From Pannonibacter carbonis (lineage in GTDB: Bacteria > Pseudomonadota > Alphaproteobacteria > Rhizobiales > Stappiaceae), in assembly GCF_003012935.1 (NCBI RefSeq), contig NZ_PUDR01000019.1:1-64000 (forward strand): a stretch of DNA of 64,000 nt, written 5' to 3'. The notes beneath the pieces are model-generated. The model saw nothing but the letters and a program-made list of their open reading frames with translations, did not search any database and was not told where the DNA came from. The stretch's first letter is position 1. The number at the start of each line of letters is the position of its first letter. The position numbers and the translations under genes are program-made. Shown here one piece after another: positions 28,501-36,446 of this stretch.

Positions 28501-29825
28501 GATGGAAGGCCGACGCGGCCATTCAGGGTCTCGGCCGCACCAACCGGACGAACCAAGCTCAGCCGCCGCTGTTCCGCCCGATCGCAACCGACGTGAAGGC
28601 GGAGAAGCGCTTCCTAAGCACCATCGCTCGGCGGCTCGACACCCTCGGCGCCATCACACGAGGCCAGCGCCAGACCGGGGGCCAAGGGCTGTTTCGACCC
28701 GAGGACAATCTGGAATCGTCTTACGCTCGCGATGCACTGCGCCAGCTCTACCTGCTGATCGTGCGCGGCAAGATCGACGGTTGCTCGCTCGCCCGTTTCG
28801 AGAGCGCCACCGGCCTGAAGCTGATGGACGATAATGGCATCAAGGACGAGCTGCCGCCGATCACCACCTTCCTCAACCGTCTGCTGGCGCTGACCATCGA
28901 ACTTCAGGGCATCCTGTTCACCGCCTTCGAGCAATTGCTCGACGCCAAGGTCCAGGGCGCCATCGCCAGCGGCGTCTATGATGTCGGCTTGGAGACTCTG
29001 ACGGCGGAGAGTTTTGTCGTCACCGGCCGCAAGACCATCTACACCCATCCGGCGACCGGGGCCGAAACCCGGCTGCTCACCATCACCGAGAAACGGCGTA
29101 ACCGGCCAATGACGCTGGCGGACGCGCTAGCCTATGTCGATGCCGACAACGGCAAGCTGCTGGTGAACGCCAAGTCCGGTCGCGCCGCCGTGCAGGTCCC
29201 CGCGCCCTCGCTCATGCTCGATGATGGCGAGATCGAACGCCGCGTTCGGTTGGTCCGGCCAATGGAACACCACCATGCTTCGTTGAAGTCGATGACGGAA
29301 AGCCACTGGCAGGAGGCCGACCAGAACATCTTCGCTGCTGCCTGGTCCCGCGAACTCAGCGATGTGCCCCCGCTCAGTGAAAGCACGATCCACATCGTCG
29401 CTGGTCTGCTCTTGCCGGTGTGGAAGCGTCTGCCGAACGAGTCGACGCGGGTTTACCGCCTTCAGACCGACGAGGGTGAACGCATCATCGGCCGCCGCGT
29501 CTCCCCAGCCTGGGCCGCGAACGCCGCCTCGACCGACACGGTCGACCTGTCGCCTGACGCTGCATATACGGCACTCCTCGACGGACGGACGATCCTTGAC
29601 CTGGCCGAGGGACTTCAGCTTCGCCGCGTCCGCGTCATGGGAGCGAATCGCATCGAGCTGACCGGCTTCACGGACACAATGCGCGAGCGCCTTCGCGCCT
29701 ATGGCCTCTTCACCGAGATCATCTCGTGGAAGCTGCGCTTCTTCGTGCCTGTCACCACGGGCGGCGTGGCGGTTCTCGGCAGGTTGCTCGACACCTACGC
29801 GATCATGCGCCTCTCCGAGCGCTAG
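25527..29825 (+). CDS. strawberry notch-like methyltransferase-helicase protein
   Basis: 1432 aa from ATG at 25527. The N-terminal Rossmann methyltransferase has SAM motif VLEPSAGTG (about 146-154) and catalytic NPPF (about 211). The middle SNF2-like helicase has GDGTGAGKGRQ (about 496), FDESHAMQ (about 604) and the strawberry-notch C-terminal region with GLGRTNRTNQAQPP. Large proteins of this kind are conserved on conjugative elements; an anti-restriction or DNA-modification role is often suspected, unproven. Followed 8 bp later by the Toprim gene. Confidence 0.85.
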   Translation: MNILSPQAAAAAPLPLVPSSGILAAANHLLPHLERGERVDAAILRSAMETAFGASDASGAWDWKGSYEACEVAAVLFLRKYGKALFRKSASSAARLSVLTKIAGLLPTHTRRSEESQALQQFSTPLPLGLAALTAAAITPSDRVLEPSAGTGLLAILALTAGGSLILNELADTRAELLSSLFPVLPVSRFDAAQIDDHLYASAVPSVVLMNPPFSAMAHVSGRVQDAGFRHIASALNRLAPGGRLVAITGANVGPDLSEWRDAFVGLQARGRVVFSAAIAGSVYQKHGTSFPTRLTVIDKSPADDLGMFPSSPGMAPDAATLLGWIDAHVPPRLPVTLPAEIRPVAAAPKSVSGFLVRSVASRPTATVADPEGIELDYEIVDATLTDGANLTESIYEEYGLQSIHIPGSELHPTRLVQSAAMASVAPPRPSYRPMLPANIRALLSEAQLETVIYAGEAHNDYLAGSWTVDATFDLVQAAPTDAPNTVRFRRGFMLGDGTGAGKGRQSAGIILDNWLQGRRKAVWISKSDKLIEDAQRDWSALGMERLLVTPLSRFPQGKPITLSEGVLFATYATLRSDERGEKVSRVRQIVEWLGTDFDGVLIFDESHAMQNAGGGKGDRGDVAPSQQGRAGLRLQHALPSARVVYVSATGATTVHNLAYAQRLGLWGGEDFPFVTRAEFVEAIEDGGVAAMEVLARDLRSLGLYTARSLSYDGVEYELVEHQLTDEQRRVYDAYAGAFSIIHNHLDAAMRAANITGSDGTLNRQAKSAARSAFESAKQRFFGHLLTSMKTPTLIRSIESDLEQGHAAVVQIVSTGEALMERRLAEIPTEEWNDIRVDITPREYVLDYLAHSFPVQLYEPFTDSEGNLSSRPVMRDGQPVESREAVARRDELIEHLASLPPVPGALDQIVQRFGTDTVAEVTGRSRRIVRKGDRFAVENRAPSANLAETAAFMDDVKRVLVFSDAGGTGRSYHADLTAKNQRLRVHYLLEPGWKADAAIQGLGRTNRTNQAQPPLFRPIATDVKAEKRFLSTIARRLDTLGAITRGQRQTGGQGLFRPEDNLESSYARDALRQLYLLIVRGKIDGCSLARFESATGLKLMDDNGIKDELPPITTFLNRLLALTIELQGILFTAFEQLLDAKVQGAIASGVYDVGLETLTAESFVVTGRKTIYTHPATGAETRLLTITEKRRNRPMTLADALAYVDADNGKLLVNAKSGRAAVQVPAPSLMLDDGEIERRVRLVRPMEHHHASLKSMTESHWQEADQNIFAAAWSRELSDVPPLSESTIHIVAGLLLPVWKRLPNESTRVYRLQTDEGERIIGRRVSPAWAANAASTDTVDLSPDAAYTALLDGRTILDLAEGLQLRRVRVMGANRIELTGFTDTMRERLRAYGLFTEIISWKLRFFVPVTTGGVAVLGRLLDTYAIMRLSER

Positions 29826-29833
29826 GCGGCGTG

Positions 29834-30874
29834 ATGTCCCGGCACGATGCTTCCGACCTGGCGCAGCGTCTCGGCAGGCAGGCCGAGGCGGTGTGCCGCC
29901 GCTATCTTGGGGCCGGTCGCCGACAGGGCCATTATTGGCAGGTCGGCGATGTGCGCAACACACCGGGCCGCTCGATGTATGTCCGCCTCAAAGCCAGCGC
30001 CAAAGGCCCTGCCGGCAAATGGACCGACGCCGCGACGGGCGAACATGGTGATCTGCTCGACGTGATCCGTGAATCGCTGGGCCTTATTGACTTCGCCGAC
30101 GTCGCTGAAGAGGCCCGTCACTTCCTCAGCCTGCCGCATCCCGATCCCGAACCCCAACCGAAACAGCACGCTCGCACGTCGGCACCATCGGGGTCGGCCG
30201 AGGCTGCACGCCGACTGGTTGCCATGTGTCAGCCGATCGGCGGCACGCTCGTAGAAGCGTATTTGCGCGGACGCGGGATTACGGCTTTGCACGGATGCGG
30301 AAACCTGCGTTTCCATCCCCGTTGCTATTATCGGCCCGATGAGCACGGCCCCACCGAGACCTGGCCGGCAATGGTCGGCGTCGTCACCGATCTCTCCGGC
30401 AGGATCACCGGCGCGCATCGGACCTGGCTCGCCCCGGACGGCTCCGACAAGGCGCCGATCGACACGCAGCGCAAAGCGATGGGCGACCTTCTCGGACACG
30501 CGGTCCGCTTCGGACTCCCCGGCGAGGTACTGGCGGCAGGTGAAGGCATCGAAAGCGTGCTCTCTGCGCGCGAGGTCATGCCCGGCATGTCGGCGGCCGC
30601 AGCACTCTCCGCGGCTCACCTCGCTGCCATCCAGTTCCACGACGCGCTGCGTCGGCTCTATGTCGTGCGCGACAACGATCACGCCGGGAACGGAGCGCGG
30701 AACTCTCTAATCGAACGGGCGAACGCGATCGGGATCGAGGCGATTACCCTGTCCCCCTTACTCGGGGACTTCAACGAGGATCTCCGTACATTCGGCCGTG
30801 ACGCGCTGATAGCGCAAATCCGGGTGCAACTCGCACCGCAGGACGTGGCCCGTTTCATGCTGCTGGCGGCCTAG
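29834..30874 (+). CDS. Toprim domain-containing protein (DNA primase-like)
   Basis: 346 aa from ATG at 29834. The N-terminal half resembles the primase-associated region of plasmid/phage proteins (GHYWQVGDVRNTPGRSMYVR, GKWTDAATGEHGDLLDV); a Toprim core follows with Glu in AAGEGIESVLSA (about 235-246) and the acidic pair in YVVRDNDHAG (about 275). Likely acts in replication or establishment of transferred DNA. No zinc finger seen. Confidence 0.82.
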   Translation: MSRHDASDLAQRLGRQAEAVCRRYLGAGRRQGHYWQVGDVRNTPGRSMYVRLKASAKGPAGKWTDAATGEHGDLLDVIRESLGLIDFADVAEEARHFLSLPHPDPEPQPKQHARTSAPSGSAEAARRLVAMCQPIGGTLVEAYLRGRGITALHGCGNLRFHPRCYYRPDEHGPTETWPAMVGVVTDLSGRITGAHRTWLAPDGSDKAPIDTQRKAMGDLLGHAVRFGLPGEVLAAGEGIESVLSAREVMPGMSAAAALSAAHLAAIQFHDALRRLYVVRDNDHAGNGARNSLIERANAIGIEAITLSPLLGDFNEDLRTFGRDALIAQIRVQLAPQDVARFMLLAA

Positions 30875-31011
30875 ATCGCGGACTGAGCGGTGCCGGCGCT
30901 CGGGCCGCCACCATGCTCGCATGGATGCACGATCCTTTGGGGAGGACCGCGCCTCGGCCTTCGAGAGGGCGATCGACCCACATGCGGTTCGGACAGGCAA
31001 TGCCTGCGGCC

Positions 31012-31066
31012 GACTATTTTCCGGCGGCGCGTGCCGCGCCTTTCCATCGCGAAACAAAATAGTCGC
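31012..31066 (+). promoter_or_regulatory. structured leader upstream of the DUF2493 gene
   Basis: A perfect 10-bp stem cgactatttt (31012-31021) / aaaatagtcg (31057-31066) encloses a GC-rich inner part and a cgcgaaaca segment (31049-31057). The leader of DUF736 at 35012-35059 has a different outer stem but the same cgcgaaaca in the same place, so the pairing appears to covary. The rest of the 315-bp gap 30875-31188 has no convincing gene. Confidence 0.55.
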
Positions 31067-31188
31067 CCTCCGGCATCCTCCGCTCATGCTCCGGCCCGGC
31101 GCTTGGCGCCGGGTGCAGGTCCGCTCCGCCCGTGGGCACCGTCGCCATGAAGGCCGCGACGGTCGCGGTCCAGCCAAAGGAGCAGACC

Positions 31189-32112
31189 ATGCGCGAGCAT
31201 GACGACTATGAGCCCCACCACGAATCGTCCCCTACGGATCACGTCCTCAACGAATTGCAGCTCTATGGCTACCGCCCCTTCGCTGACGAGCCCGACCAGC
31301 GCCTCTTGCCCGACGGCAATCAGGTCGCAGGCGCTGTCGCCGACATCTTCGACGCCCTGATCTCGACCCTGGCGGATACGCGCCTCGAACCCGACCTCGA
31401 CGACCTCCTTTGGTCGACCGTCAACGTGTTCCACCGCGCCGCCGATCGGATCGCCCGCGAACTCGACGACAATGAGCAGGCGCAGAAACGCTCGCAGCGG
31501 CAGCAGGACGGCAGCGAGGTGAAATCGGTCGAACTCGAGCGCCAGATCGCCGAGGGCAAGACGCTCATCGAACGGCAGAACGCCTTCGAACTGATGCGCG
31601 ACCAGGCCGCCGAACACTACGAACGCCAGATCGGCAAACCGTGGCTCCCGCGCACCGGCTCAAAGATCAACCATCGCAATCTGACCTCGGCGATGATCGA
31701 CAGCCGCGACTTCCTGATGGCGAAGAAGCGAGCCGAGCAGGAAATCCTTCTCCCTCCCGGTCCCAAGATCGTCGTCACCGGCGGGCTCGACTTCAATGAC
31801 CACAGGCTGATCTGGGCCAAGCTCGATCAGGTTCGCGAAAAGCACCCCGACATGGTGCTGATCCACGGCAAGTCTCCGAAGGGTGCCGAGAAGATCGCCT
31901 CGCTCTGGGCGACCAACCGCAACGTCCCTCAGATCGGCTTCGCCCCAGACTGGACGAAGCACAGCCGCGCAGCGCCGTTCAAGCGCAACGACGAGATCCT
32001 GCAGATCGTGCCCAAGGGCGTGATGCACTTCCCGGGCACCGGCATTCACGACAACCTCGCCGACAAGGCCAAGAAGCTCGGCATTCCGGTGTGGAAGTTT
32101 GGCGGCGCGTAA
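31189..32112 (+). CDS. DUF2493 / SLOG-family protein
   Basis: 307 aa from ATG at 31189 behind aaaggag; an earlier ATG at 31132 lies in the leader. The C-terminal half is a SLOG (YspA/DUF2493) nucleotide-binding Rossmann domain: KIVVTGGLDFNDHRLIW (about 190-206), IHGKSPKGAEKIASLWA and VPQIGFAPDW. SLOG domains bind nucleotide-derived ligands. The last ~22 codons are repeated 669 bp downstream after a GFA gene. Confidence 0.82.
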   Translation: MREHDDYEPHHESSPTDHVLNELQLYGYRPFADEPDQRLLPDGNQVAGAVADIFDALISTLADTRLEPDLDDLLWSTVNVFHRAADRIARELDDNEQAQKRSQRQQDGSEVKSVELERQIAEGKTLIERQNAFELMRDQAAEHYERQIGKPWLPRTGSKINHRNLTSAMIDSRDFLMAKKRAEQEILLPPGPKIVVTGGLDFNDHRLIWAKLDQVREKHPDMVLIHGKSPKGAEKIASLWATNRNVPQIGFAPDWTKHSRAAPFKRNDEILQIVPKGVMHFPGTGIHDNLADKAKKLGIPVWKFGGA

Positions 32113-32120
32113 GCGCCGCC
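32051..32120 (+). repeat. 70-bp direct repeat, copy 1 (3' end of the DUF2493 gene)
   Basis: Matches 32720-32789 with 3 mismatches in 70 bp, covering the last ~20 codons, the stop codon and a few bases after it. The two copies flank a 599-bp segment with the GFA gene. Confidence 0.9.
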
Positions 32121-32237
32121 AGCATTTTTCGCATTTTATACCGATGGCGAGGCACATCGGTGTACAAGGAACAAAGCTTGGTCAATGTGCTCGGCGGGCT
32201 ACGCCGGATTGCTCATCGCAAGTACAAGGTCTGACTT

Positions 32238-32663
32238 ATGACACGAACATATAGTGGAAAATGCCTATGTGGCGGAGCCCGTTTTACTGCTGTTGGTCCG
32301 CCAGTCGTGGTTGCACAATGCCATTGTGAAGAGTGTCGGCGATTGAGTGGCACGTGCCATTCCATTGGCGCCATGTTTCGGCGGGACGCCGTTGTCATAA
32401 ACGGGACGACCAGCGAGTTCACCTATCAGTCCGGAAAAGGCTCAACCGTGACGAAAGGATTTTGCGCAACCTGCGGCAGCCCGGTCTATGGCCGGAACAC
32501 ACGGAGCGCCGACCATATTACGCTTCCGCTCGGCGCGATGGATAACGCCGACGGGCTGCAGGTTGAAGTGGTCATTTTCGATCGCGACAAACCCCACTGG
32601 GATCGGCTCGAGGAAAACGTCGCTTTCTTCGCAACCCAACCAGATTGGAGACCTCCCGAATGA
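32238..32663 (+). CDS. GFA-family (glutathione-dependent formaldehyde-activating / CENP-V) protein
   Basis: 141 aa. Zinc-binding cysteines are in the family order: Cys9 and Cys11 (CLCGG), Cys28, Cys30 and Cys33 (CHCEEC), Cys76 and Cys79 (CATC). The family binds glutathione adducts; actual activity is rarely tested. It lies in a 599-bp insert between two copies of the DUF2493 3' end, so it is cargo, and its codon use is less GC-rich than its neighbours. Confidence 0.85.
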   Translation: MTRTYSGKCLCGGARFTAVGPPVVVAQCHCEECRRLSGTCHSIGAMFRRDAVVINGTTSEFTYQSGKGSTVTKGFCATCGSPVYGRNTRSADHITLPLGAMDNADGLQVEVVIFDRDKPHWDRLEENVAFFATQPDWRPPE

Positions 32664-32719
32664 TCCGCGCAGGGCGGGGACGACCCGCGAACAGACTTTC
32701 TTTAAGGCTGGAAAAATGA

Positions 32720-32789
32720 ACGACCTCGCCGACAAGGCCAAGAAGCTCGGCATCCCGGTGTGGAAGTTTGGCGGCGCGTAAGCGCTGCC
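32720..32789 (+). repeat. 70-bp direct repeat, copy 2 (truncated DUF2493 3' end)
   Basis: Second copy of 32051-32120, 669 bp downstream. It encodes DLADKAKKLGIPVWKFGGA and a stop, with no upstream body of the gene. Suggests insertion that rebuilt the 3' end, or deletion between two DUF2493 paralogues. Confidence 0.9.
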
Positions 32790-33011
32790 TCCGCCTCAAC
32801 ATACCTTGATCGTGCGAGGATAGGTCTATCCAAAACCCGATGTCGGCTGTGGACTGGGAACAGGAAGATCGGTATTGTTGCAGGATGAGGATCTTGGTTC
32901 ACATCGCGGTCGCGACTAGCGGACGAATTCACCTCCCGGCCTGATACATCGGGTCGGGTCTCTCCGCTTGTGAACGTCATGACGCCGTTGGCGTCTTCCA
33001 AGGTCTAAGTC

Positions 33012-33503
33012 ATGTCATCGAACGAACCGACGCTGCATCTCGTATGTGGCAAGATCGCCGCAGGAAAATCAACTCTCACCACTGAATTGAGCAAGCAGCC
33101 GCACACGGTCGCCGTGCGGGAAGATCATTGGCTTGCCCGCCTCTATCCCGGCGAACAAAACAGCTTGGCCGACTATGTTCGCAACGCGAGACGGCTGCGC
33201 GAAGCCATGACCCCGCACCTGATCGATCTGCTGCGCGGCGGGGTATCGGTCGTGCTCGACTTCCCGGCGAACACCCCAGCCACTCGGGGATGGATGCGCA
33301 GCCTGTTCGAGAGCGCGGGGTGCAGGCATCAGCTCCACTATCTAGATGTATCGGACGAGGTGTGCAAAGCCCGCCTCCAGTGCAGAAATACGAGTGGCGA
33401 GCACGAATTCAACGTCAGCGAAGAGGACTTCGATCTCTTTACCAGTCACTTCGTTCCTCCCTCGGTCGACGAAGGTTTCGAGGTGATATTGCATCGCGAA
33501 TAA
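33012..33503 (+). CDS. P-loop kinase-like AAA_33 protein
   Basis: 163 aa. Walker A GKIAAGKST (about residues 13-21), then an EDHWLARLYPGEQ segment, and VSVVLDFPANT as the Walker B-like strand. Resembles small ATP-dependent kinases related to chloramphenicol phosphotransferase and zeta toxin, here without a partner antitoxin. The substrate is unknown. Probably cargo inserted between the DUF2493 repeat and the backbone; weak ribosome site. Confidence 0.72.
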   Translation: MSSNEPTLHLVCGKIAAGKSTLTTELSKQPHTVAVREDHWLARLYPGEQNSLADYVRNARRLREAMTPHLIDLLRGGVSVVLDFPANTPATRGWMRSLFESAGCRHQLHYLDVSDEVCKARLQCRNTSGEHEFNVSEEDFDLFTSHFVPPSVDEGFEVILHRE

Positions 33504-33852
33504 TGTCCGATCAGCGTAGGTCTGGCGGAGCATCGGCGAGTCCAGGCGCCGCCATGCCTCCATCGTCATAGCGCCTAACGAGCGGTTTCTCATGACGAGA
33601 GGCGAGGTTCCCACCATCATCGACGGCGTGGGACTTGGCGGCTCCTCCACTCGGCAGGCACCACCCCGCGTCCATTGGCGCTGATCCTTTGGTCCAGCCG
33701 ATGGCCTGACGCCATCAACCCGTAAAGGGTCGGACTACGCTGCGCGTGCCGCCGCTCACGGTTTCACCTTCGCGGTGATTGCGGCCATCGGCCGAACTCA
33801 TCGGGCGCCTGTCAGCGGGGGATGGTCCTCCGCTCGAACAGGAGCCGGATCG
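33504..33852. other. 349-bp gap without a convincing gene
   Basis: No reading frame here looks coding. The last ~100 bases are GC-rich with possible small hairpins and form the leader of the 55-residue gene at 33853. No insertion-sequence ends seen. Confidence 0.5.
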
Positions 33853-34020
33853 ATGTCCCTCAACGACGCCCACGCCTTCGCCTTCAGCCTCGCCACCACG
33901 CTGATGGCCGCCATCGTCATCTTCCAGGCCGGCGACGGCACGCTGTCGGTCACGCCCGCCAGCGAATATGATGGCGACATCGCCGCCATCGTCCATGAGA
34001 TCGATCCCTTCGCCCCTTAA
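33853..34020 (+). CDS. small hypothetical ICE protein
   Basis: 55 aa, ATG at 33853 with caggag upstream. A hydrophobic first half (HAFAFSLATTLMAAIVIF) may be a single membrane helix or signal; the rest is acidic (ASEYDGDIAAIVHEIDPFAP). Unknown role; small genes like this recur in this block of related ICEs. Confidence 0.5.
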   Translation: MSLNDAHAFAFSLATTLMAAIVIFQAGDGTLSVTPASEYDGDIAAIVHEIDPFAP

Positions 34021-34162
34021 CCGAGGCGCCCCCGGTCGCCCGCGCGGAAATCACCGACGATTTCCGCTCCCGGCATCGTTGCTCCTGCGCTGTACTTCGG
34101 ATGCGCCGTGGTGGTGGTGGAAGGCGCGACCGTCAGATCTTGCCCCTACGGAGGCCACCACC

Positions 34163-34605
34163 ATGATCATCCTCGCAATGCTTGCATCCCTCGCAGCGAT
34201 CGGCTTGCTCTGCTGGCTGCTGTTCACGCTGGTCGTCTTCGCGCTGCCAGCGTTCGTCGCCGTAACCGCAGGCGTCTGGAGCACGGCACCGGAGCCGACA
34301 TCCCCGGCGCCCTTCTGGTCGGGGCCGTGGCGGCGGTGATCACGCTCGCCGCCGGCCATCTGCTCATCAGCTTCGTCCGGCCCATGTGGTTGAAGCTGAT
34401 CGTGGCCTCAGCCTTCGTCGCGCCGGCGGCCATCGCCGGCTTCCATGCGACCCATGGCATCGTGAAGCACCTCATGCCCTCCGACGCATGGCAGATCACG
34501 TTCTCCGTCATCGGCGCGGTTGCGGTCGGCATCTCCGCCTTCGTGCGGGTCGCGGGAATGGCGACGGCCCCGAGCCCGTCCGGCCGGGGTCTTGCGCAGG
34601 CCTGA
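34163..34605 (+). pseudogene. small integral membrane protein gene, frameshifted
   Basis: Starts at ATG 34163 behind ggaggccacc and encodes a membrane helix (ILAMLASLAAIGLLCWLLFT). Near 34280 the coding signal moves to another frame that continues ADIPGALLVGAVAAVITL and two more membrane segments to a stop at 34605. Adding one C in the acggcacc stretch would restore a single ~148-residue protein with about four helices. Either a real one-base deletion or a sequencing error. Confidence 0.6.
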
Positions 34606-35171
34606 TCTTCGTCATCGCCGTAAGGAGGATCAGAATAGCGAGTGGCTGTCGCCTTCCCCGTCGTCTCATACCGTTGCGATGGGCGGATGCGGCGCGGATC
34701 GACGCTCGGCCCCGGAAAGACGATCGTCGTTGGAGCGCAGCCCAGGCAGAATCATGTCTCTGCGGCGCACCGGACGCTGGCGCGGCGATTTCCCGGAGGG
34801 CGGTGGAAGGTCGGAATGCGGCAACGTAGGCCTACCGGGAGGAGACGAAGCCGGTGAGCGTGCCGTGACGCCGGTTTGCCAATGCGGGACGGCCGCCATC
34901 TTCTCCGTTCTCTGACCGTATCTCGACCGCTCCAAACGGCCTCTTCAATGGCCTGATCTGGCCGAAGGTCGGCTGCGCCTCGATCGCCTATGACGCAACA
35001 GCGGCGTCAAACTTTCTTCCCCTGCCGGCTGCGCCGTCATTCCTCGCGAAACAAGAAAGCCCTCCTTAGCTGTCAGGCCCCTTCGGGGTGCGCCGTCGAT
35101 CGCCTCCGGCCTGCCGATCGCCATCGAGGCCGCAATGGTGCGGGCTCGGGAACGGAAAACGGAGACTTACA
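34606..35171. other. 566-bp gap without a convincing gene
   Basis: Several short frames exist but are Arg/Pro-rich and look like GC artefacts. The first bases can pair (ctgatc 34603-34608 / gatcag 34627-34632). The final part contains the DUF736 leader structure at 35012-35059. Possibly a decayed gene. Confidence 0.45.
35012..35059 (+). promoter_or_regulatory. structured leader upstream of the first DUF736 gene
   Basis: Stem ctttctt (35012-35018) / aagaaag (35053-35059) around a GC-rich centre and tcctcgcgaaaca (35041-35053). It is homologous in layout to the DUF2493 leader at 31012-31066 with a different outer stem. Confidence 0.5.
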
Positions 35172-35498
35172 ATGGCGACCATCGGCACCTTCAAGAAGAC
35201 CGGCTCGAACGAGTTCACCGGCGACATCGTCACCCTCAGCGTCCAGGCCAAGAACGTGCGCATCGTCCCCGACCAGCGCGCCACCGGCGAGAACGCCCCC
35301 AGCCACCGGGTCCTAGTCGGCCGCGCCGAAATTGGCGCCGCCTGGTCCAAGCGCTCCAACGAAGGTCGCAACTATCTGGGCCTCAAGCTCGACGATCCGA
35401 GCTTCAATGCCCCGATCTACGCCAACCTCTTCGACGACGAGGGCGAAGACACCTTCTCGCTGATCTGGTCCCGTCCCAACGGGCGGCGCGGCGACTGA
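35172..35498 (+). CDS. DUF736 family protein
   Basis: 108 aa from ATG at 35172. Typical DUF736: MATIGTFKKTGSNEFTGDI at the start, then NVRIVPD, APSHRVLVGRAEIGAAW, and YLGLKLDDPSFNAPIYANL. Small beta-rich protein common on alphaproteobacterial conjugative elements, function unknown. A second DUF736 gene lies at 40802. Confidence 0.88.
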   Translation: MATIGTFKKTGSNEFTGDIVTLSVQAKNVRIVPDQRATGENAPSHRVLVGRAEIGAAWSKRSNEGRNYLGLKLDDPSFNAPIYANLFDDEGEDTFSLIWSRPNGRRGD

Positions 35499-35636
35499 GG
35501 CACCGCGCAAGGCCCCTGCCGGAAGGTCGGGGCCTTCGGCGTGCAAAGCGACCGAATCAGCCAAGCGCGGACGCCTATCCAAGTGCCGATTTCCGAACGC
35601 GCTCAACGTAGATTTCTGTGGCGCTTTGCACTAGGG

Positions 35637-35651
35637 CGACTATTTTAGTCG
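35637..35651. promoter_or_regulatory. palindrome upstream of an XRE regulator
   Basis: cgacta (35637-35642), ttt, tagtcg (35646-35651): a perfect 15-bp inverted repeat 44 bp before the start of the helix-turn-helix gene at 35695. Candidate operator. The string cgactatttt also forms the stem of the DUF2493 leader (31012-31021). Confidence 0.5.
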
Positions 35652-35694
35652 TAGTTCTGGAATGCGCGTCAGCCGTGGTGGGAGGTGATCATGC

Positions 35695-35949
35695 ATGATC
35701 ACCGCCCGACAATCGCGGGCCGCGCGCGCGTTGCTGGGTTGGACGCAGGAGACGCTCGCTGACAAGGCCCGGACATCGCTGACCGCGCTCAAGCGCCTCG
35801 AATCCGAAAACGGACTCGAGGTGTACGAGACGACGCGCGATCAGGTCCGACGGGCGCTCGAAGCAGCCGGCATCGTCCTTCTGGCGACCGATAAAGGTGA
35901 AGGCGTGCTGCTGCTCCATGAGCGAAACGAGCCAAAATCGCCGGTCTAG
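35695..35949 (+). CDS. XRE-family helix-turn-helix regulator
   Basis: 84 aa. Single XRE domain (ARQSRAARALLGWTQETLADKARTSLTALKRLES), then GLEVYETTRDQVRRALEAAGI, as in short regulators of ICEs and phages. Likely controls nearby transfer or maintenance genes. Start ATG at 35695. Confidence 0.8.
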   Translation: MITARQSRAARALLGWTQETLADKARTSLTALKRLESENGLEVYETTRDQVRRALEAAGIVLLATDKGEGVLLLHERNEPKSPV

Positions 35950-36071
35950 TCGCTCGACTTGGGTGCGCGCACCCGGTTTCCTTTTTGCGACAGGTGTCAT
36001 GGATCAATGACAAAATGGAATTTGGTTAACAGGACGTTGCTCAGCGCATATGCTGTCTCGGGGGAATATCG

Positions 36072-36341
36072 ATGGCGCAGATTCTGAGCGAGCCACCGGC
36101 GGGCAAAACTCTGACGACATATGACCGAGAGCATATGGTTCTCTACCTGCGCTTGCTCGATTCCGCCCGTGATGGCGCGGATTGGCGCGAGGTGGTCCAG
36201 ATTCTCTTCGGTCTCGATCCCGATCTCGACCCGGTAGGCTGTCGCCAAATGCACGACACCCATCTCGCGCGCGCCCGCTGGATGACCGAGCACGGCTATC
36301 GTGAACTGGCCCGAGAAGGTCTGCGCGCCGGCTCGAGGTGA
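36072..36341 (+). CDS. DUF2285 domain protein
   Basis: 89 aa. Short DUF2285 protein (YDREHMVLYLRLLDSARDGADW, EVVQILFGLDP, HLARARWMTEHGYRELA). The family looks like a helix-turn-helix and is common next to repA in these elements; from memory it may activate ICE excision or transfer genes in related mesorhizobial ICEs. A longer relative lies just downstream. Confidence 0.8.
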   Translation: MAQILSEPPAGKTLTTYDREHMVLYLRLLDSARDGADWREVVQILFGLDPDLDPVGCRQMHDTHLARARWMTEHGYRELAREGLRAGSR

Positions 36342-36407
36342 TGCCGCCGTGGCATCACGCGCTGCCCAGACTCAGGCTTCCGCCAGACAACTCATCCGGG
36401 AATCTTT

Positions 36408-36442
36408 GTCCTCCCCGTCAAACGCTTGAATCTGGGGAGGAC
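36408..36442 (+). promoter_or_regulatory. hairpin that can hide the ribosome site of the following gene
   Basis: gtcctcccc (36408-36416) pairs perfectly with ggggaggac (36434-36442), which contains the Shine-Dalgarno of ATG 36447. Nine GC-rich pairs with a 17-nt loop would block initiation unless opened. Confidence 0.55.
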
Positions 36443-36446
36443 TGTG

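Noticed and set aside
34642-34857. short Arg-rich frame in the 34.6-35.2 kb gap
   Set aside because: Composition typical of GC artefacts, no ribosome site, no recognisable features.
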